From JANXMY01 sp965246745 (GTDB taxonomy: Bacteria; Armatimonadota; Armatimonadia; Armatimonadales; Capsulimonadaceae), in NCBI GenBank assembly GCA_965246745.1, contig OZ251980.1:3348001-3412000 (forward strand): a stretch of DNA of 64,000 nucleotides, given 5' to 3'. The notes under the pieces were generated by a model that ran no database searches, had not been told where the DNA came from, and worked only from the letters and a program-made list of their open reading frames with translations. A program made the translations under genes and the position numbers. Of this stretch, positions 1 through 8,160 are shown one piece after another. Position 1 is the first letter of the stretch. Each line of letters starts with the position of its first letter.

Positions 1-213
1 CCGTTCGGCGCACAGCTTGCCGCCGAAAAGGCCGGGCGCATCGCGCAGGACAACGGCATGCGCCGGGTGGACGTTCATGTCAAAGGGCCGGGATCGGGCC
101 GGGAAACCGCCATCCGCGCCCTGCAAGCCGTCGGCATCGAAGTCAGCATCATCAAAGATGTCACCCCGATCCCGCACAACGGCTGCCGCCCCCCGAAGCG
201 CCGCCGCGTCTAG
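1..213 (+). CDS. rpsK: 30S ribosomal protein S11, C-terminal part (cut by window start)
   Basis: The first 70 codons, read in frame 1, give the C-terminal half of ribosomal protein S11, a component of the 30S platform. The stretch ends with the family-typical sequence around TPIPHNGCRPPKRRRV and a TAG stop. The start codon lies outside the window. It is the first visible gene of the alpha-operon order rpsK-rpsD-rpoA-rplQ, 33 bases upstream of rpsD and surely co-transcribed with it. Confidence 0.97.
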   Translation, partial: PFGAQLAAEKAGRIAQDNGMRRVDVHVKGPGSGRETAIRALQAVGIEVSIIKDVTPIPHNGCRPPKRRRV

Positions 214-246
214 CTTTTGATTAGGATTTTGGAGAACTGATTACCG

Positions 247-897
247 ATGACCGCTGTGAAAAAAGGACCCGTCTCGAAGTCGGGTGACGCCCGCTGCCGG
301 CAGTGCCGCCGCGAAGGCATGAAACTGTACTTGAAGGGCACCCGCTGCTATTCCAAAAAGTGCGCCATTGAGCGCCGCAACTACCCGCCGGGCATGCACG
401 GCCAGGGCATGCAGAAAAAAACCACCGAGTACGCCCATCAGCTTCGCGAAAAGCAGAAGATGAAGCGGACCTACCGGGTGCTCGAGCGGCCGTTCCGCAA
501 CTATGTGGACGAAGCGCTGCGCCGCAAAGGCGTCACCGGCGAAAACATTTTGTCGCTGCTGGAAACCCGGCTGGACAACGTGATTTATCGCCTTAATCTC
601 GGCGCGTCGCGGGCGCAGGCCCGGCAGTTTGTCGGACACGGCCACTTCTTGGTGAACGGCAAGCGCGTAGACGTGCCTTCATACCAGGTGCGTGTCGGCG
701 ATGTGCTGACCGTCAGCGAAAACAGCCGCAAGATGCAGCCGATGCTCGACTCGCTGCGCGGCATGGGCCGGCGCATCCCCGAATGGCTGTCGTTCGATGC
801 CAACTCGCTCACCGGCAAAGTTGTCGCCGTGCCCACCCGCGACATGATTGACACCGAAGTGACCGAACAGCTAATCGTTGAGTACTACTCGCGATAA
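247..897 (+). CDS. rpsD: 30S ribosomal protein S4
   Basis: S4 is a primary 16S rRNA-binding protein of the 30S subunit and in many bacteria a translational repressor of its own operon. The 216-residue product keeps the full length of the family. An N-terminal zinc-type cysteine set is visible at C17, C20, C34 and C39 (the C+ form of S4), followed by the RNA-binding S4 domain around residues 105-165 with LETRLDNVIYRLNLG. The ATG follows a weak GGAGA box. It lies between rpsK and rpoA in the standard alpha-operon order. Confidence 0.97.
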   Translation: MTAVKKGPVSKSGDARCRQCRREGMKLYLKGTRCYSKKCAIERRNYPPGMHGQGMQKKTTEYAHQLREKQKMKRTYRVLERPFRNYVDEALRRKGVTGENILSLLETRLDNVIYRLNLGASRAQARQFVGHGHFLVNGKRVDVPSYQVRVGDVLTVSENSRKMQPMLDSLRGMGRRIPEWLSFDANSLTGKVVAVPTRDMIDTEVTEQLIVEYYSR

Positions 898-940
898 CGA
901 CCAGGCCCCGCCGCGCGTGCGGCGCTGTCGCCGGGAGAAG

Positions 941-964
941 AACCCGCCGTGCCCCGGCGGGTTT
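941..964 (+). terminator. Hairpin with short T-run between rpsD and rpoA
   Basis: AACCCGCCG and CGGCGGGTT pair around a short loop and are followed by TTTT. The shape is that of an intrinsic terminator or attenuator. It lies inside what should be one operon, in a 123-base gap between rpsD and rpoA, so it could reduce readthrough into rpoA or separate transcripts. This is inferred from sequence only. Confidence 0.45.
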
Positions 965-1020
965 TCGCCTGTTGCCGCGCCGTGCCGAGGCCGGGCGGCT
1001 TGAAGGAGCAACGACGACCC

Positions 1021-2088
1021 ATGCCAGAGACAACTTTGGACCCGGCTGCGCCGCGCATCGAGACGCTGGAGCAGACCGAGACTTACGGAAAATTCGTGGT
1101 GGAGCCGCTGGAGCGCGGCTACGGCGTGACCCTGGGAAACTCCCTGCGCCGCGTCCTGCTGTCGTCCATTCCGGGCGCGGCCGTGACTTCCATCAAAATT
1201 GACGGTGTCCTGCACGAGTTTTCAACCATCGCCGGCGTCAAAGAAGACACCACCGAGCTGATCCTGAATTTAAAAGACCTGTACGTCAAAGTGCATAACC
1301 GGAGCGGGGCCGCTGCGAACGGCGCTGCGCCCGAGCCGCGCACGATCAAAATTGACGTGACCGGGCCGGGCCATGTCACCGGGGCCGACATTCAGTGCCC
1401 GAGCGACATTGAGATTGTCAACCCGGAAGTGCATCTGGCGACGCTGGCGGACGACAAAACGCATTTGTCAATGGAGTTGACCGTCAATGAAGGCAAAGGC
1501 TATGTGCTGCCCGAAAAGCAGGACAAGTCCAAGCAGATCATCGGCGTCATTCCCATCGGCGCATCGTTTACGCCGGTCCGCAAAGTGTCGTTCAACGTTG
1601 AGTCCACGCGGGTCGGCTTCAAGACCGACTTTGAGCGGCTGACGCTGGAAATCTTCTCGAACGGCACAATGGCCCCCGGAGAAGCTTTGTCGCAGGCGGC
1701 GGAGCTGCTGGAAACATTTTTCCATCGGTTCGTCGTCGTCCCGCAGGGGATCGGCGGCCGGCTCGGCGGGGCGAACGGCGCGGGCTATGCCGCCGGCATT
1801 CCCGGTGCCCCGGATGCCCGCATTGAAGAGCTGGATTTTTCGGTCCGCACCTACAACTGCTTGAAGAAAGCCAATGTGCTGACGATTGGGGATTTGCTGC
1901 AAATCTCCGAAAGCGAGCTGATGCAGATTCGCAACTTCGGCAAAAAGTCACTGACCGAAGTGCGCGAAAAGCTGTCGTCGCTCGGCTTGACCATTCTCGG
2001 CGCGACCGATGACGACACGGCCTACGGCGACGATGACGACGAGACTGAAGACGACGATGCGGCGGCTGCCGAGGCCGACGAAGAATAG
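1021..2088 (+). CDS. rpoA: DNA-directed RNA polymerase subunit alpha
   Basis: The alpha subunit nucleates RNA polymerase assembly through its N-terminal domain and contacts UP elements and activators through its C-terminal domain. The ATG at 1021 is chosen because the product then begins MPETTLDPAAP, just before the conserved TYGKFVVEPLERGYGVTLGN region; an AAGGAG box lies upstream, at a rather long spacing. The dimerisation motif LGNSLRRVLLSSIPG and the alpha-CTD with LKKANVLTIGDLLQ (HhH fold) are present. At 355 residues it is longer than the usual 310-330 because of a very acidic tail after the CTD, rich in Asp and Glu. It is followed by rplQ 25 bases later. Confidence 0.97.
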   Translation: MPETTLDPAAPRIETLEQTETYGKFVVEPLERGYGVTLGNSLRRVLLSSIPGAAVTSIKIDGVLHEFSTIAGVKEDTTELILNLKDLYVKVHNRSGAAANGAAPEPRTIKIDVTGPGHVTGADIQCPSDIEIVNPEVHLATLADDKTHLSMELTVNEGKGYVLPEKQDKSKQIIGVIPIGASFTPVRKVSFNVESTRVGFKTDFERLTLEIFSNGTMAPGEALSQAAELLETFFHRFVVVPQGIGGRLGGANGAGYAAGIPGAPDARIEELDFSVRTYNCLKKANVLTIGDLLQISESELMQIRNFGKKSLTEVREKLSSLGLTILGATDDDTAYGDDDDETEDDDAAAAEADEE

Positions 2089-2113
2089 ACGATCACCTTA
2101 AAGGACTATTGCC

Positions 2114-2524
2114 ATGAACCACCGTATTGGAGGCCGCAAGTTCGGTCTGCCGAGCGACCAGCGCCGGGCGCTCTTGAAGAGTCTGGTCCGGGCGCTGTTT
2201 GTGTACCAGACAATCCAGACAACTGAAACCCGCGCGAAAGATGTCCGCTCCATCGCCGAAAAGCTGATCACCGGCGCACGGGTAGACACGCTTCATGCCC
2301 GGCGTCTGGCCCGGCGCTACCTGGGCGACGAAACCCTGGTGCATCACTTGTTTACCGAGATTGCGCCGGAGTTCAAGACCGGCTCGGGCTACACCCGCGC
2401 CGTCAAGATCGGCACGCGGCGCGGCGATGCGGCGACGATGGTGCAGTTGTCGCTGGTGACCGAGCGCGAGTTCGGCATGCCGGTGGTGCCGGAGAAAACC
2501 GGCCAGCCGAACCGGGTCCGCTAA
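2114..2524 (+). CDS. rplQ: 50S ribosomal protein L17
   Basis: L17 sits near the polypeptide exit tunnel of the 50S subunit. The 136-residue product opens with the family signature MNHRIGGRKFGLPSDQRRAL and carries the following conserved TTETRAKDVRSIAEKLIT segment. It comes directly after rpoA, as in most bacteria, and ends 6 bases before truA, so the two are almost certainly translated from one mRNA. Confidence 0.96.
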   Translation: MNHRIGGRKFGLPSDQRRALLKSLVRALFVYQTIQTTETRAKDVRSIAEKLITGARVDTLHARRLARRYLGDETLVHHLFTEIAPEFKTGSGYTRAVKIGTRRGDAATMVQLSLVTEREFGMPVVPEKTGQPNRVR

Positions 2525-2530
2525 GCCGCC

Positions 2531-3277
2531 GTGCGTACCTTGAAGCTGACGGTGGAATACGACGGCACGGAGTTCAGCGGTTTTCAGCGGCAGGGACAGG
2601 GCGAGCGGACGGTCCAGTCGGTGCTGGAAGAAGCCCTGCATTCCTTGTCGCCGCGCGATGAGTTCGTGCTGCACGGGGCGGGGCGCACCGACATCGGGGT
2701 GCATGCGCTCGGCCAAGTGGTGTCGTTTGGAACCGTCAGTTCTTTGCCGATTGAGCGCTGGGCGATTGCCTTAAACTCGCTGCTGCCGCCGGACGTTGCC
2801 ATTGCTCAGGCTGAAGAAGCCGCCAGCGGCTTCCATGCCCGGTTTTCCGCCAAGCAGCGCACCTATGGGTATTTGATCTGGACCCGCCGAACCCGCTCGG
2901 CGCTGTGGGGCCGCTACAGCCTGCACTATCGGGGCGAGCTGGACCTTGCGCGGATGCGCCGTGCCGCGCAGACTTTGGTGGGCACGCATGACTTCGCCGC
3001 GTATGCCCGCTACGGGGGCAATCCGGGCCGGACCACGGTGCGCGACCTGCGCCGCTTGTCCGTGCGGCGCGTATCCAACGGCCTGCTCGTTACGGCCACG
3101 GCGAACGGGTTCCTGCGGACGATGGTTCGCAACTTGGTCGGCGGCCTGGTCGCCGTCGGCTCCGGCAAAGTGCCGGTCGAGACTTTAACCGAGATACTGA
3201 AAGCGCGTGACCGGGTGCAGAACCCGATCCCGCCCGCCGTACCGCAAGGATTGTTTCTGCGGCGCGTGGATTACTGA
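2531..3277 (+). CDS. truA: tRNA pseudouridine(38-40) synthase
   Basis: TruA converts uridines 38-40 in the anticodon arm of many tRNAs to pseudouridine. The product is 248 residues, the family length, and shows the catalytic motif GRTDIGVHA with the nucleophile D54. The start is GTG at 2531, immediately after the rplQ stop; no strong ribosome binding site is visible, suggesting coupling to rplQ. The C-terminal FLRTMVRNLVGGLVAVG segment is typical. A palindromic element (G family) lies just downstream, before rplM. Confidence 0.95.
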   Translation: MRTLKLTVEYDGTEFSGFQRQGQGERTVQSVLEEALHSLSPRDEFVLHGAGRTDIGVHALGQVVSFGTVSSLPIERWAIALNSLLPPDVAIAQAEEAASGFHARFSAKQRTYGYLIWTRRTRSALWGRYSLHYRGELDLARMRRAAQTLVGTHDFAAYARYGGNPGRTTVRDLRRLSVRRVSNGLLVTATANGFLRTMVRNLVGGLVAVGSGKVPVETLTEILKARDRVQNPIPPAVPQGLFLRRVDY

Positions 3278-3286
3278 AATACAGGC

Positions 3287-3357
3287 CCCCCGGCCCCCAA
3301 TAATGGGGGAGTCGGAACATTCTGTATTGCTCCCCCATTATTGGGGGCTGGGGGCTG
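3287..3357. repeat. Palindromic element, family G copy 1
   Basis: CCCCCAATAATGGGGGAG and CTCCCCCATTATTGGGGG form a near-perfect inverted repeat around a loop of about 20 bases. The element fills the truA-rplM gap. The same design (C-rich outer arm, a short unique stem, G-rich outer arm) recurs at 30455-30556 inside the start of a phosphatase gene. It could act as a transcript hairpin or processing site; its origin is unknown. Confidence 0.75.
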
Positions 3358-3377
3358 ACTTTAATTGGAGAAACCAA

Positions 3378-3809
3378 ATGCCGACTTATAGCGCCAAGCC
3401 GCTGGAGATGGAACAAAACCGCAAGTGGATCGTGCTCGATGCCACCAATCAATCCATGGGCCGGCTGGCTGTCGAAGCCGCCAAGATTTTGCGCGGCAAG
3501 AACAAGCCCGAGTTCACGCCGCATGTGGACTGCGGCGACCATGTGATTATCATCAATGCCGCCAAAGTCCTGCTGACCGGCAACAACAAAAAAGATGAGC
3601 CGATTTACCGCCACACGCTGTATCCCGGCGGCATTCGGAGCGTCACGCGCGGCCGCGAGATCGAGAAAGACCCGGTGGTCGCCATGATGCGGGTCGTCAA
3701 AGGCATGCTGCCGCATAACACGCTGGGGGCGCAGACGCTCAAAAAGCTGCGCGTCTACGCCGGCGCGGAGCATCCGCATCAAGCGCAAAAGCCGCAGGAC
3801 ATCGCTTAA
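3378..3809 (+). CDS. rplM: 50S ribosomal protein L13
   Basis: L13 is an early-assembly protein of the 50S subunit. The ATG at 3378 follows a clear TTGGAG box; the reading frame is open further upstream, but that part reads through the palindrome and is not conserved. The 143-residue product has the family's KWIVLDATNQSMGRLAVEAAK opening, GDHVIIINA, and the PHNTLGAQTLKKLRVYAG region. It forms the usual rplM-rpsI pair. Confidence 0.96.
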   Translation: MPTYSAKPLEMEQNRKWIVLDATNQSMGRLAVEAAKILRGKNKPEFTPHVDCGDHVIIINAAKVLLTGNNKKDEPIYRHTLYPGGIRSVTRGREIEKDPVVAMMRVVKGMLPHNTLGAQTLKKLRVYAGAEHPHQAQKPQDIA

Positions 3810-3834
3810 ACTCTCGGACCTTTAGGGAATAAAC

Positions 3835-4230
3835 ATGGCAGAAACAACACGCTACTACGGAACGGGCCACCGCAAAAACGCTACCGCCAAAGTCTGGCTG
3901 TCGTCGGGGCAGGGCAACATCACGGTCAACAACCGCACCACGGGCCAGTACTTCGGCCGGGCGTCACTCGAAGCGCTGATTATGCAGCCGTTTGAAGTGA
4001 CCGAAACGATGGGCCGCTTCGACGTTTTCATCAAAGCGCTCGGCGGCGGCATCTCCGGGCAGGCCGGCGCGGTGCGCCACGGCATCGCCAAAGCGCTGGT
4101 CGAGTCCGATCCCGACCTGCGACCCGCTCTGCGGAAGCTGGGCTACCTGACCCGCGACCCGCGTGTTAAAGAGCGCAAAAAGGCCGGACGGAAACGGGCG
4201 CGGCGCGGCTTCCAGTTCTCCAAGCGCTAA
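3835..4230 (+). CDS. rpsI: 30S ribosomal protein S9
   Basis: S9 contacts the P-site tRNA through its basic C-terminal tail. The 131-residue protein shows YYGTGHRKNATAKVWL at the start, GGGISGQAGAVRHGIAKAL in the middle and the terminal RRGFQFSKR, where the last Lys-Arg normally reaches the P site. It lies 25 bases after rplM with a GGGAATAAAC leader. All key parts are intact. Confidence 0.97.
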   Translation: MAETTRYYGTGHRKNATAKVWLSSGQGNITVNNRTTGQYFGRASLEALIMQPFEVTETMGRFDVFIKALGGGISGQAGAVRHGIAKALVESDPDLRPALRKLGYLTRDPRVKERKKAGRKRARRGFQFSKR

Positions 4231-4307
4231 AACTCGTGCGCCAAGACGCACAGCGTCAGGGGAACTTTTGCCGGGGCCTGCCGTCGTAGAAGCTGTGAGG
4301 TAAGACG

Positions 4308-4709
4308 ATGCTTCCATTGGCCATTGGGCTGGGCAGTCCGGCGGACATTGCAATTATTCTGGTTGTGGCGCTGATTGTGTTCGGCCCGAAAAAGCTGCCG
4401 GAAGTCGGCAAGCAGCTCGCGCAGGCGCTGCGCGAGCTGCGAAAAGTCAGTGATGAGCTGACCGGCGCGGCGCATTCGGTCCATTCCGAGGTCGAATCGG
4501 TCTACAAGCCCGTCATGTCGCCGCCGTATGAGTACGGCAACCCGTATTCAGGCACCAGCAGCGCGACCGTCGAAAAGGCCGCCGCGCGAAAAACCTACGA
4601 CCAAGACCCGGAAGATTTGATGCTGCCGACGATTAAACCGGCGACGGGCGGTCCCGAGGGGGTCCATTCCGAGGCGCATTCTGATCCGTTAGACACGAAA
4701 GGACACTGA
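4308..4709 (+). CDS. TatA/TatB-type twin-arginine translocase subunit, long paralogue
   Basis: TatA-like proteins form the pore, and TatB the receptor, of the Tat export system for folded proteins. This 133-residue protein begins with a single N-terminal membrane helix (about residues 12-25), then the hinge FGPKKLPEVGKQLAQALREL and an amphipathic helix. The charged 70-residue tail is long for TatA and closer to TatB. It lies between rpsI and a second, shorter TatA. No tatC is in the window, so the division of labour between the two paralogues cannot be decided. Confidence 0.85.
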   Translation: MLPLAIGLGSPADIAIILVVALIVFGPKKLPEVGKQLAQALRELRKVSDELTGAAHSVHSEVESVYKPVMSPPYEYGNPYSGTSSATVEKAAARKTYDQDPEDLMLPTIKPATGGPEGVHSEAHSDPLDTKGH

Positions 4710-4710
4710 C

Positions 4711-4950
4711 ATGCTTCCGTTAGCCTTTGCGTTCGGCGCTCCGCAGGACTTGATGATTATCGCGGTGGTCGTTTTGCTGCTGTTCGGCGGCTCCAAGCTG
4801 GCCGGCTTCGGCAAGTCGCTCGGCGAGGGTATCAAAGAGTTCAAGAAAGCGACAAGCGAGGACGACAAGCCCGGAGCCGTGCCGCCGGGTCCCGCCGGGG
4901 CGCCCTCCGAGCCGCCGGTCGCCGCCGGCAGCCGTCCCGAAGACAAATAG
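4711..4950 (+). CDS. tatA: Sec-independent protein translocase subunit TatA
   Basis: This 79-residue protein has the classic TatA plan: a short periplasmic N-terminus, one membrane helix with VVVLLLFGGSKL, the hinge Gly, the amphipathic helix FGKSLGEGIKEFKKAT and a Pro-rich tail. Its start is one base after the stop of the preceding tatA/B-like gene, so the two are co-translated. Similar N-termini (MLPLA in both) suggest tandem duplication followed by divergence. Confidence 0.9.
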   Translation: MLPLAFAFGAPQDLMIIAVVVLLLFGGSKLAGFGKSLGEGIKEFKKATSEDDKPGAVPPGPAGAPSEPPVAAGSRPEDK

Positions 4951-4974
4951 ACCACTGATAGGACAACTTTCGCG

Positions 4975-5232
4975 ATGAACTTTCAATCGGCAGTGCAGAT
5001 CATTTTGCTGGTGTTTCAGGGCCTTATCTCCGTCGCCCTGGTGTTTCTGGTGATGTCCCAAACGTCTAAAAACGACGGCCTCACGGGCACCATCGGCAAC
5101 AACCAAACCGGCGCGAACTTTAAGGGCAAGCCGGGCTTCGAGGAGCGCCTGCAAGGGTACACCCGCAGCCTGGGCATCTCCTGGTTCGTCGTCAGCATCC
5201 TTGTCGGCATCGCGTTCCGCAATACCCCGTAA
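4975..5232 (+). CDS. secG: Preprotein translocase subunit SecG
   Basis: SecG is a small accessory subunit of the SecYEG channel. The 85-residue product has two membrane helices (about 5-25 and 63-82) separated by a loop with the family-typical S-K-x-D-G-L-T-G motif (SKNDGLTGTIGN). It closes the ribosomal-export gene run and is followed by a strong terminator at 5251-5290. Confidence 0.9.
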   Translation: MNFQSAVQIILLVFQGLISVALVFLVMSQTSKNDGLTGTIGNNQTGANFKGKPGFEERLQGYTRSLGISWFVVSILVGIAFRNTP

Positions 5233-5250
5233 GCAAGTCAAAAAGAGTGC

Positions 5251-5290
5251 AAAAGCCGCCCGCCGGAACTGTCCGGCGGGCGGCTTTTTT
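5251..5290. terminator. Bidirectional intrinsic terminator after secG
   Basis: AAGCCGCCCGCCGGA pairs with TCCGGCGGGCGGCTT around a 3-4 base loop and is followed by a T-run. A-run and T-run on both sides let it serve secG (plus) and the NUDIX gene (minus), which end 18 and 11 bases away respectively. Confidence 0.9.
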
Positions 5291-5300
5291 GGGTGTGGGT

Positions 5301-5849
5301 TTATTGCCGCAAAAAATTCATTGCCCGCGCCAGGCCGATAATGGAGACGCCGTCGGTGATGCGCCCGTCCATCGCCATTGCATAAGCGTCGGCTAGCGGC
5401 AGGCGGCGGACCGACAGCACTTCGTCGCCTTCCGGCTCGGCTTCGCCGAGTGTCAGGCCCTGTGCCAGAAAGATTTGGCCGGCTTCGTTTGTCACCGAGT
5501 TTGACAGATGAAACGGGCCGAGGTCGGTCCACTCGCTGGCCGTCAGGCCGGTTTCCTCGGCCAGCTCGCGGCGGGCGCTGTCTATCAAGGGAACGGACAG
5601 CACCCCGCCGCCTTCGGGGATTTCCCACGAGTACAGCTCGAGCGGGTAGCGCCACTGACCGACCAGAAAAGTATCGCCGTTAGGGGCGACCGGGACAATG
5701 CCCAGGGCATAAGTCTGAAACTCGACCACGCCGTAAATGCCGTCCCGGCCGTCGGCGCGGATGACATGGTCTTCGCGGACGCGTATCCACGGATTGACAT
5801 AGATTTCCCGGCTGCCGCGCGTCTGCCAGGGGTTTTGCTCATGTGACAT
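5301..5849 (-). CDS. NUDIX hydrolase, ADP-ribose pyrophosphatase-like
   Basis: Members of this family hydrolyse nucleoside diphosphates linked to another moiety, often ADP-ribose. The start at 5849 gives a 182-residue protein of normal length; the frame is open beyond it but that part is antisense to the next gene. The Nudix core RELAEETGL with its metal-binding glutamates is intact. The Glu normally eight residues before the RE pair (GX5E) is Val, which may change metal binding or substrate choice. It is divergent from the NADH dehydrogenase gene. Confidence 0.87.
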   Translation of the reverse strand: MSHEQNPWQTRGSREIYVNPWIRVREDHVIRADGRDGIYGVVEFQTYALGIVPVAPNGDTFLVGQWRYPLELYSWEIPEGGGVLSVPLIDSARRELAEETGLTASEWTDLGPFHLSNSVTNEAGQIFLAQGLTLGEAEPEGDEVLSVRRLPLADAYAMAMDGRITDGVSIIGLARAMNFLRQ

Positions 5850-5955
5850 AACGCTATCATACAGGATTTTGTCCAGCAATGCGATATTGTGATAATTTTC
5901 ACAGACTAAACGGGTATAATCACCCAAAAGATTGCACGGGAGACAGGCAGCAGTT

Positions 5956-7287
5956 ATGGCACAAGCACGAGTCGTCATTGTCGGAGGCGGATTTGGAGGT
6001 CTGAAAGTCGCGCAGACACTGGAAAAACTCCGGCGGCTCGGCGACTCGCTGGAAGTGACCTTGATCAGCCGGGACAACTTTCTGCTGTTCACGCCGTTTC
6101 TGACCGAAGCGATGGGCGGCATGCTCGATGAAGCCGATGTGATCTCGCCGATCCGGTCGTTTCTCAAAAAGACGCGCTTTGTTATGGGCGAAGTGACTAA
6201 CATTGATCTGCATGCCAAAACGATCACCTACCGCCGCCCGCTGACCGACGAGACCGAGACGATGCAGGCCGACCACCTAGTTCTCAGCCTCGGCAGCACG
6301 ACCTCGTTTCACGGCCAGGAAAACGTCGCCCGGCATGCCTTCACCTTGAAGTCGCTCAGCGATGCGACGCTGCTCCGCAATCACCTTATGGCCGCGCTGG
6401 AGCAGGCCAACGAAGAAGCCGACGGCGTGGCCCGGCGCTCGTTTCTGACCGTCATGGTGGTCGGCGCGGGCTACACGGGAGTGGAAGCCGCCGGAGCGAT
6501 CCGGGACATGATGAAGGAAGCCGCCCGGTCCTATGAAAGCATCCGGCCCGACGAAATTCGCGTGCTGCTGGTGGACATGGCCGAGGAGATTTTGCCGACG
6601 ATAGACCCGTCGCTCGCCAAGTACGCCATCAAGCAGCTCCAAAAGCGCGGGATCGAGATGCGGCTGGGGCAGAAGATCAAATCCATTGACGAGCGCTCGG
6701 TGACGCTCTCAAAAGGCGAGTTTGTGCCGACCCGCACCGTGCTCTGGTCGGCGGGCGTGACGCCCTCGCCGCTGACTCATACTTTGGACTGCGAAAAAGA
6801 CAAAAAAGGCGCGGTTATGACCGAGCCGACCATGCAGGTCAAGAACCTCGACGGGGTTTGGGCGATGGGCGACTGCGCCCATATCCCCAATCTGCTGGAA
6901 GAAGGCCGGCCTTACACGGGCACGGCGCAGAACGCCGAGCGGGAAGCCAAAAAGCTCGCGCACAACATCATGGGCCTGCTGCGCGGCAAAAAGCCGGAGC
7001 CGTTTTTGTTCCGCACGCTCGGCGAGTTTGTCAATTTAGGCCACCATTCGGCGGTCGCTCAAATCAAGTTTTTTAAGTTCTCGGGAATTCTGGCGTGGCT
7101 GATGTGGCGGACGACCTACTTGGTGAAAATCCCGCATTGGAGCCGTAAATTCCGGGTCGTTGCCGGCTGGACCTCGGACTTTTTGTTTGGGCGGACGGCG
7201 GTGGAAAGCGAAACCCCGCGCCTGCTGCGAAATGTCACTGAGTTTCAGCGGCACCGCGAGGAAGAGCCGCTTGCGGCGGCGAAATAG
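5956..7287 (+). CDS. Type II NADH:quinone oxidoreductase (NDH-2-like)
   Basis: This FAD-dependent membrane-associated enzyme passes electrons from NADH to quinone without pumping protons. The ATG at 5956 follows GGGAGACAGG; a TTG eight codons upstream is less likely. The 443-residue product has the FAD-binding GGGFGG at residues 10-15, the NADH-binding GAGYTG at 170-175, and the second FAD motif with VWAMGDCAH. The C-terminus (AWLMWRTTYLVKIPHW) resembles the membrane-anchoring part of NDH-2. A TATAAT box at 5915-5920 may serve it. A bidirectional terminator follows. Confidence 0.9.
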   Translation: MAQARVVIVGGGFGGLKVAQTLEKLRRLGDSLEVTLISRDNFLLFTPFLTEAMGGMLDEADVISPIRSFLKKTRFVMGEVTNIDLHAKTITYRRPLTDETETMQADHLVLSLGSTTSFHGQENVARHAFTLKSLSDATLLRNHLMAALEQANEEADGVARRSFLTVMVVGAGYTGVEAAGAIRDMMKEAARSYESIRPDEIRVLLVDMAEEILPTIDPSLAKYAIKQLQKRGIEMRLGQKIKSIDERSVTLSKGEFVPTRTVLWSAGVTPSPLTHTLDCEKDKKGAVMTEPTMQVKNLDGVWAMGDCAHIPNLLEEGRPYTGTAQNAEREAKKLAHNIMGLLRGKKPEPFLFRTLGEFVNLGHHSAVAQIKFFKFSGILAWLMWRTTYLVKIPHWSRKFRVVAGWTSDFLFGRTAVESETPRLLRNVTEFQRHREEEPLAAAK

Positions 7288-7296
7288 CCGCTGCCG

Positions 7297-7333
7297 AAAA
7301 AAGCCCGCAGGCGCGAAGCCTGCGGGCTTTTTT
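7297..7333. terminator. Bidirectional intrinsic terminator
   Basis: AAAAAAGCCCGCAGG and CCTGCGGGCTTTTTT form a perfect stem around a short loop. It separates the convergent NADH dehydrogenase gene and the hypothetical gene ending at 7343, and fits termination in both directions. Confidence 0.9.
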
Positions 7334-7342
7334 AGGCTCTTG

Positions 7343-7891
7343 TTACGCCGCCACTGGCTCGCCGGCGTTTTCCGCCGGGGTAAATGTCACTGTCCGCGCG
7401 TCCTGCCGCTTGCGGAAGTGGATCATCTCCCATTGGTGAATATAATCCAAAACCACCAGCGCCATCTTGCGGGCCTCAAACTCAGGCATCTGCAAAGTCA
7501 GGCTGTCGGTCGCTTTGACCATCTTCACCTGCCCCTGCCCATACACCTCGCCCTGGCCGTTGTCAATGCGGAGCACATACGGCTGCCGGTACTTCGCTTC
7601 TTTTTTCAAGGACAACACGCGGGCCTCGGTGTAGTCGTCATGGACGCTGCCTTTTTGGTCCTCAAAGCTCGTGAACGTCCCCGCCAGCAGGTCATGGCAG
7701 ACCAGCTTCATATCGTCGGCGTCCACATAGTGCCGCACCCGCGCGGCGGCTTTGTTGGTGTCGTCCAGCTCGACCAGCGTAAACGCCATCTTGCTGCGCT
7801 TCGGGTCAAACGCCAGCAGGTCGGTGATGTCGAGCAGCTTGTCTTTGGCGACCAGCCGGTAAATCTGTATCTTCGAGATTTCGTTTGTCAT
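7343..7891 (-). CDS. Hypothetical protein, unknown function
   Basis: I do not recognise this 182-residue protein. It has no signal peptide or membrane helix and looks like a soluble alpha/beta protein with alternating charged strands (for example VLRIDNGQGEVYGQGQVKMVKATD). Codon use and GC match the neighbours, and an AAGGAG-like box (GGTTTAAGGAGAAC) precedes the start at 7891, so it is very likely a real gene. It could be in one unit with the small zinc-motif gene just upstream on the same strand. Confidence 0.8.
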   Translation of the reverse strand: MTNEISKIQIYRLVAKDKLLDITDLLAFDPKRSKMAFTLVELDDTNKAAARVRHYVDADDMKLVCHDLLAGTFTSFEDQKGSVHDDYTEARVLSLKKEAKYRQPYVLRIDNGQGEVYGQGQVKMVKATDSLTLQMPEFEARKMALVVLDYIHQWEMIHFRKRQDARTVTFTPAENAGEPVAA

Positions 7892-7932
7892 TGTCAGTTC
7901 TCCTTAAACCAGGTCAAGTGTCAATTCAATCG

Positions 7933-8160
7933 TCAGAGTATCTTGCGGTAGCCGCACGCGGGGTTGTCGCCCAGGCTGCTCCAGCACTCGTGCAGCAGGA
8001 GATAGCCCCGGCCACCGACGTAGTAGCAGTTCGAGACCAGCTCGTCGCCGCACTGCGGGCAGGTGCCGCGCACCCATTCGGGACGGGGCCGGTCGGAAGT
8101 GCCGTCATAAGCCTGCCGGACACTTTCCACGGCGGCATTGGTGTCTAAAATGGTATCCAT
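7933..8160 (-). CDS. Small CPxCG-type protein of unknown function
   Basis: The start at 8160 is chosen because GAGAGGA lies eight bases upstream; an earlier ATG in the frame lacks a binding site. The 75-residue product contains CPQCG near residue 33 and a second pair of possible ligands (H and C in LLLHECWSS), compatible with a small zinc ribbon. A TATAAT box lies on the minus strand at 8228-8233. Function cannot be assigned; such proteins are sometimes regulators or adaptors. Confidence 0.7.
   Translation of the reverse strand: MDTILDTNAAVESVRQAYDGTSDRPRPEWVRGTCPQCGDELVSNCYYVGGRGYLLLHECWSSLGDNPACGYRKIL

Noticed and set aside
5850..6227. N-terminal extension of the NUDIX protein
   Set aside because: The open frame beyond 5849 lies antisense to the NADH dehydrogenase start and shows no conserved residues; the 182-residue form has family length.
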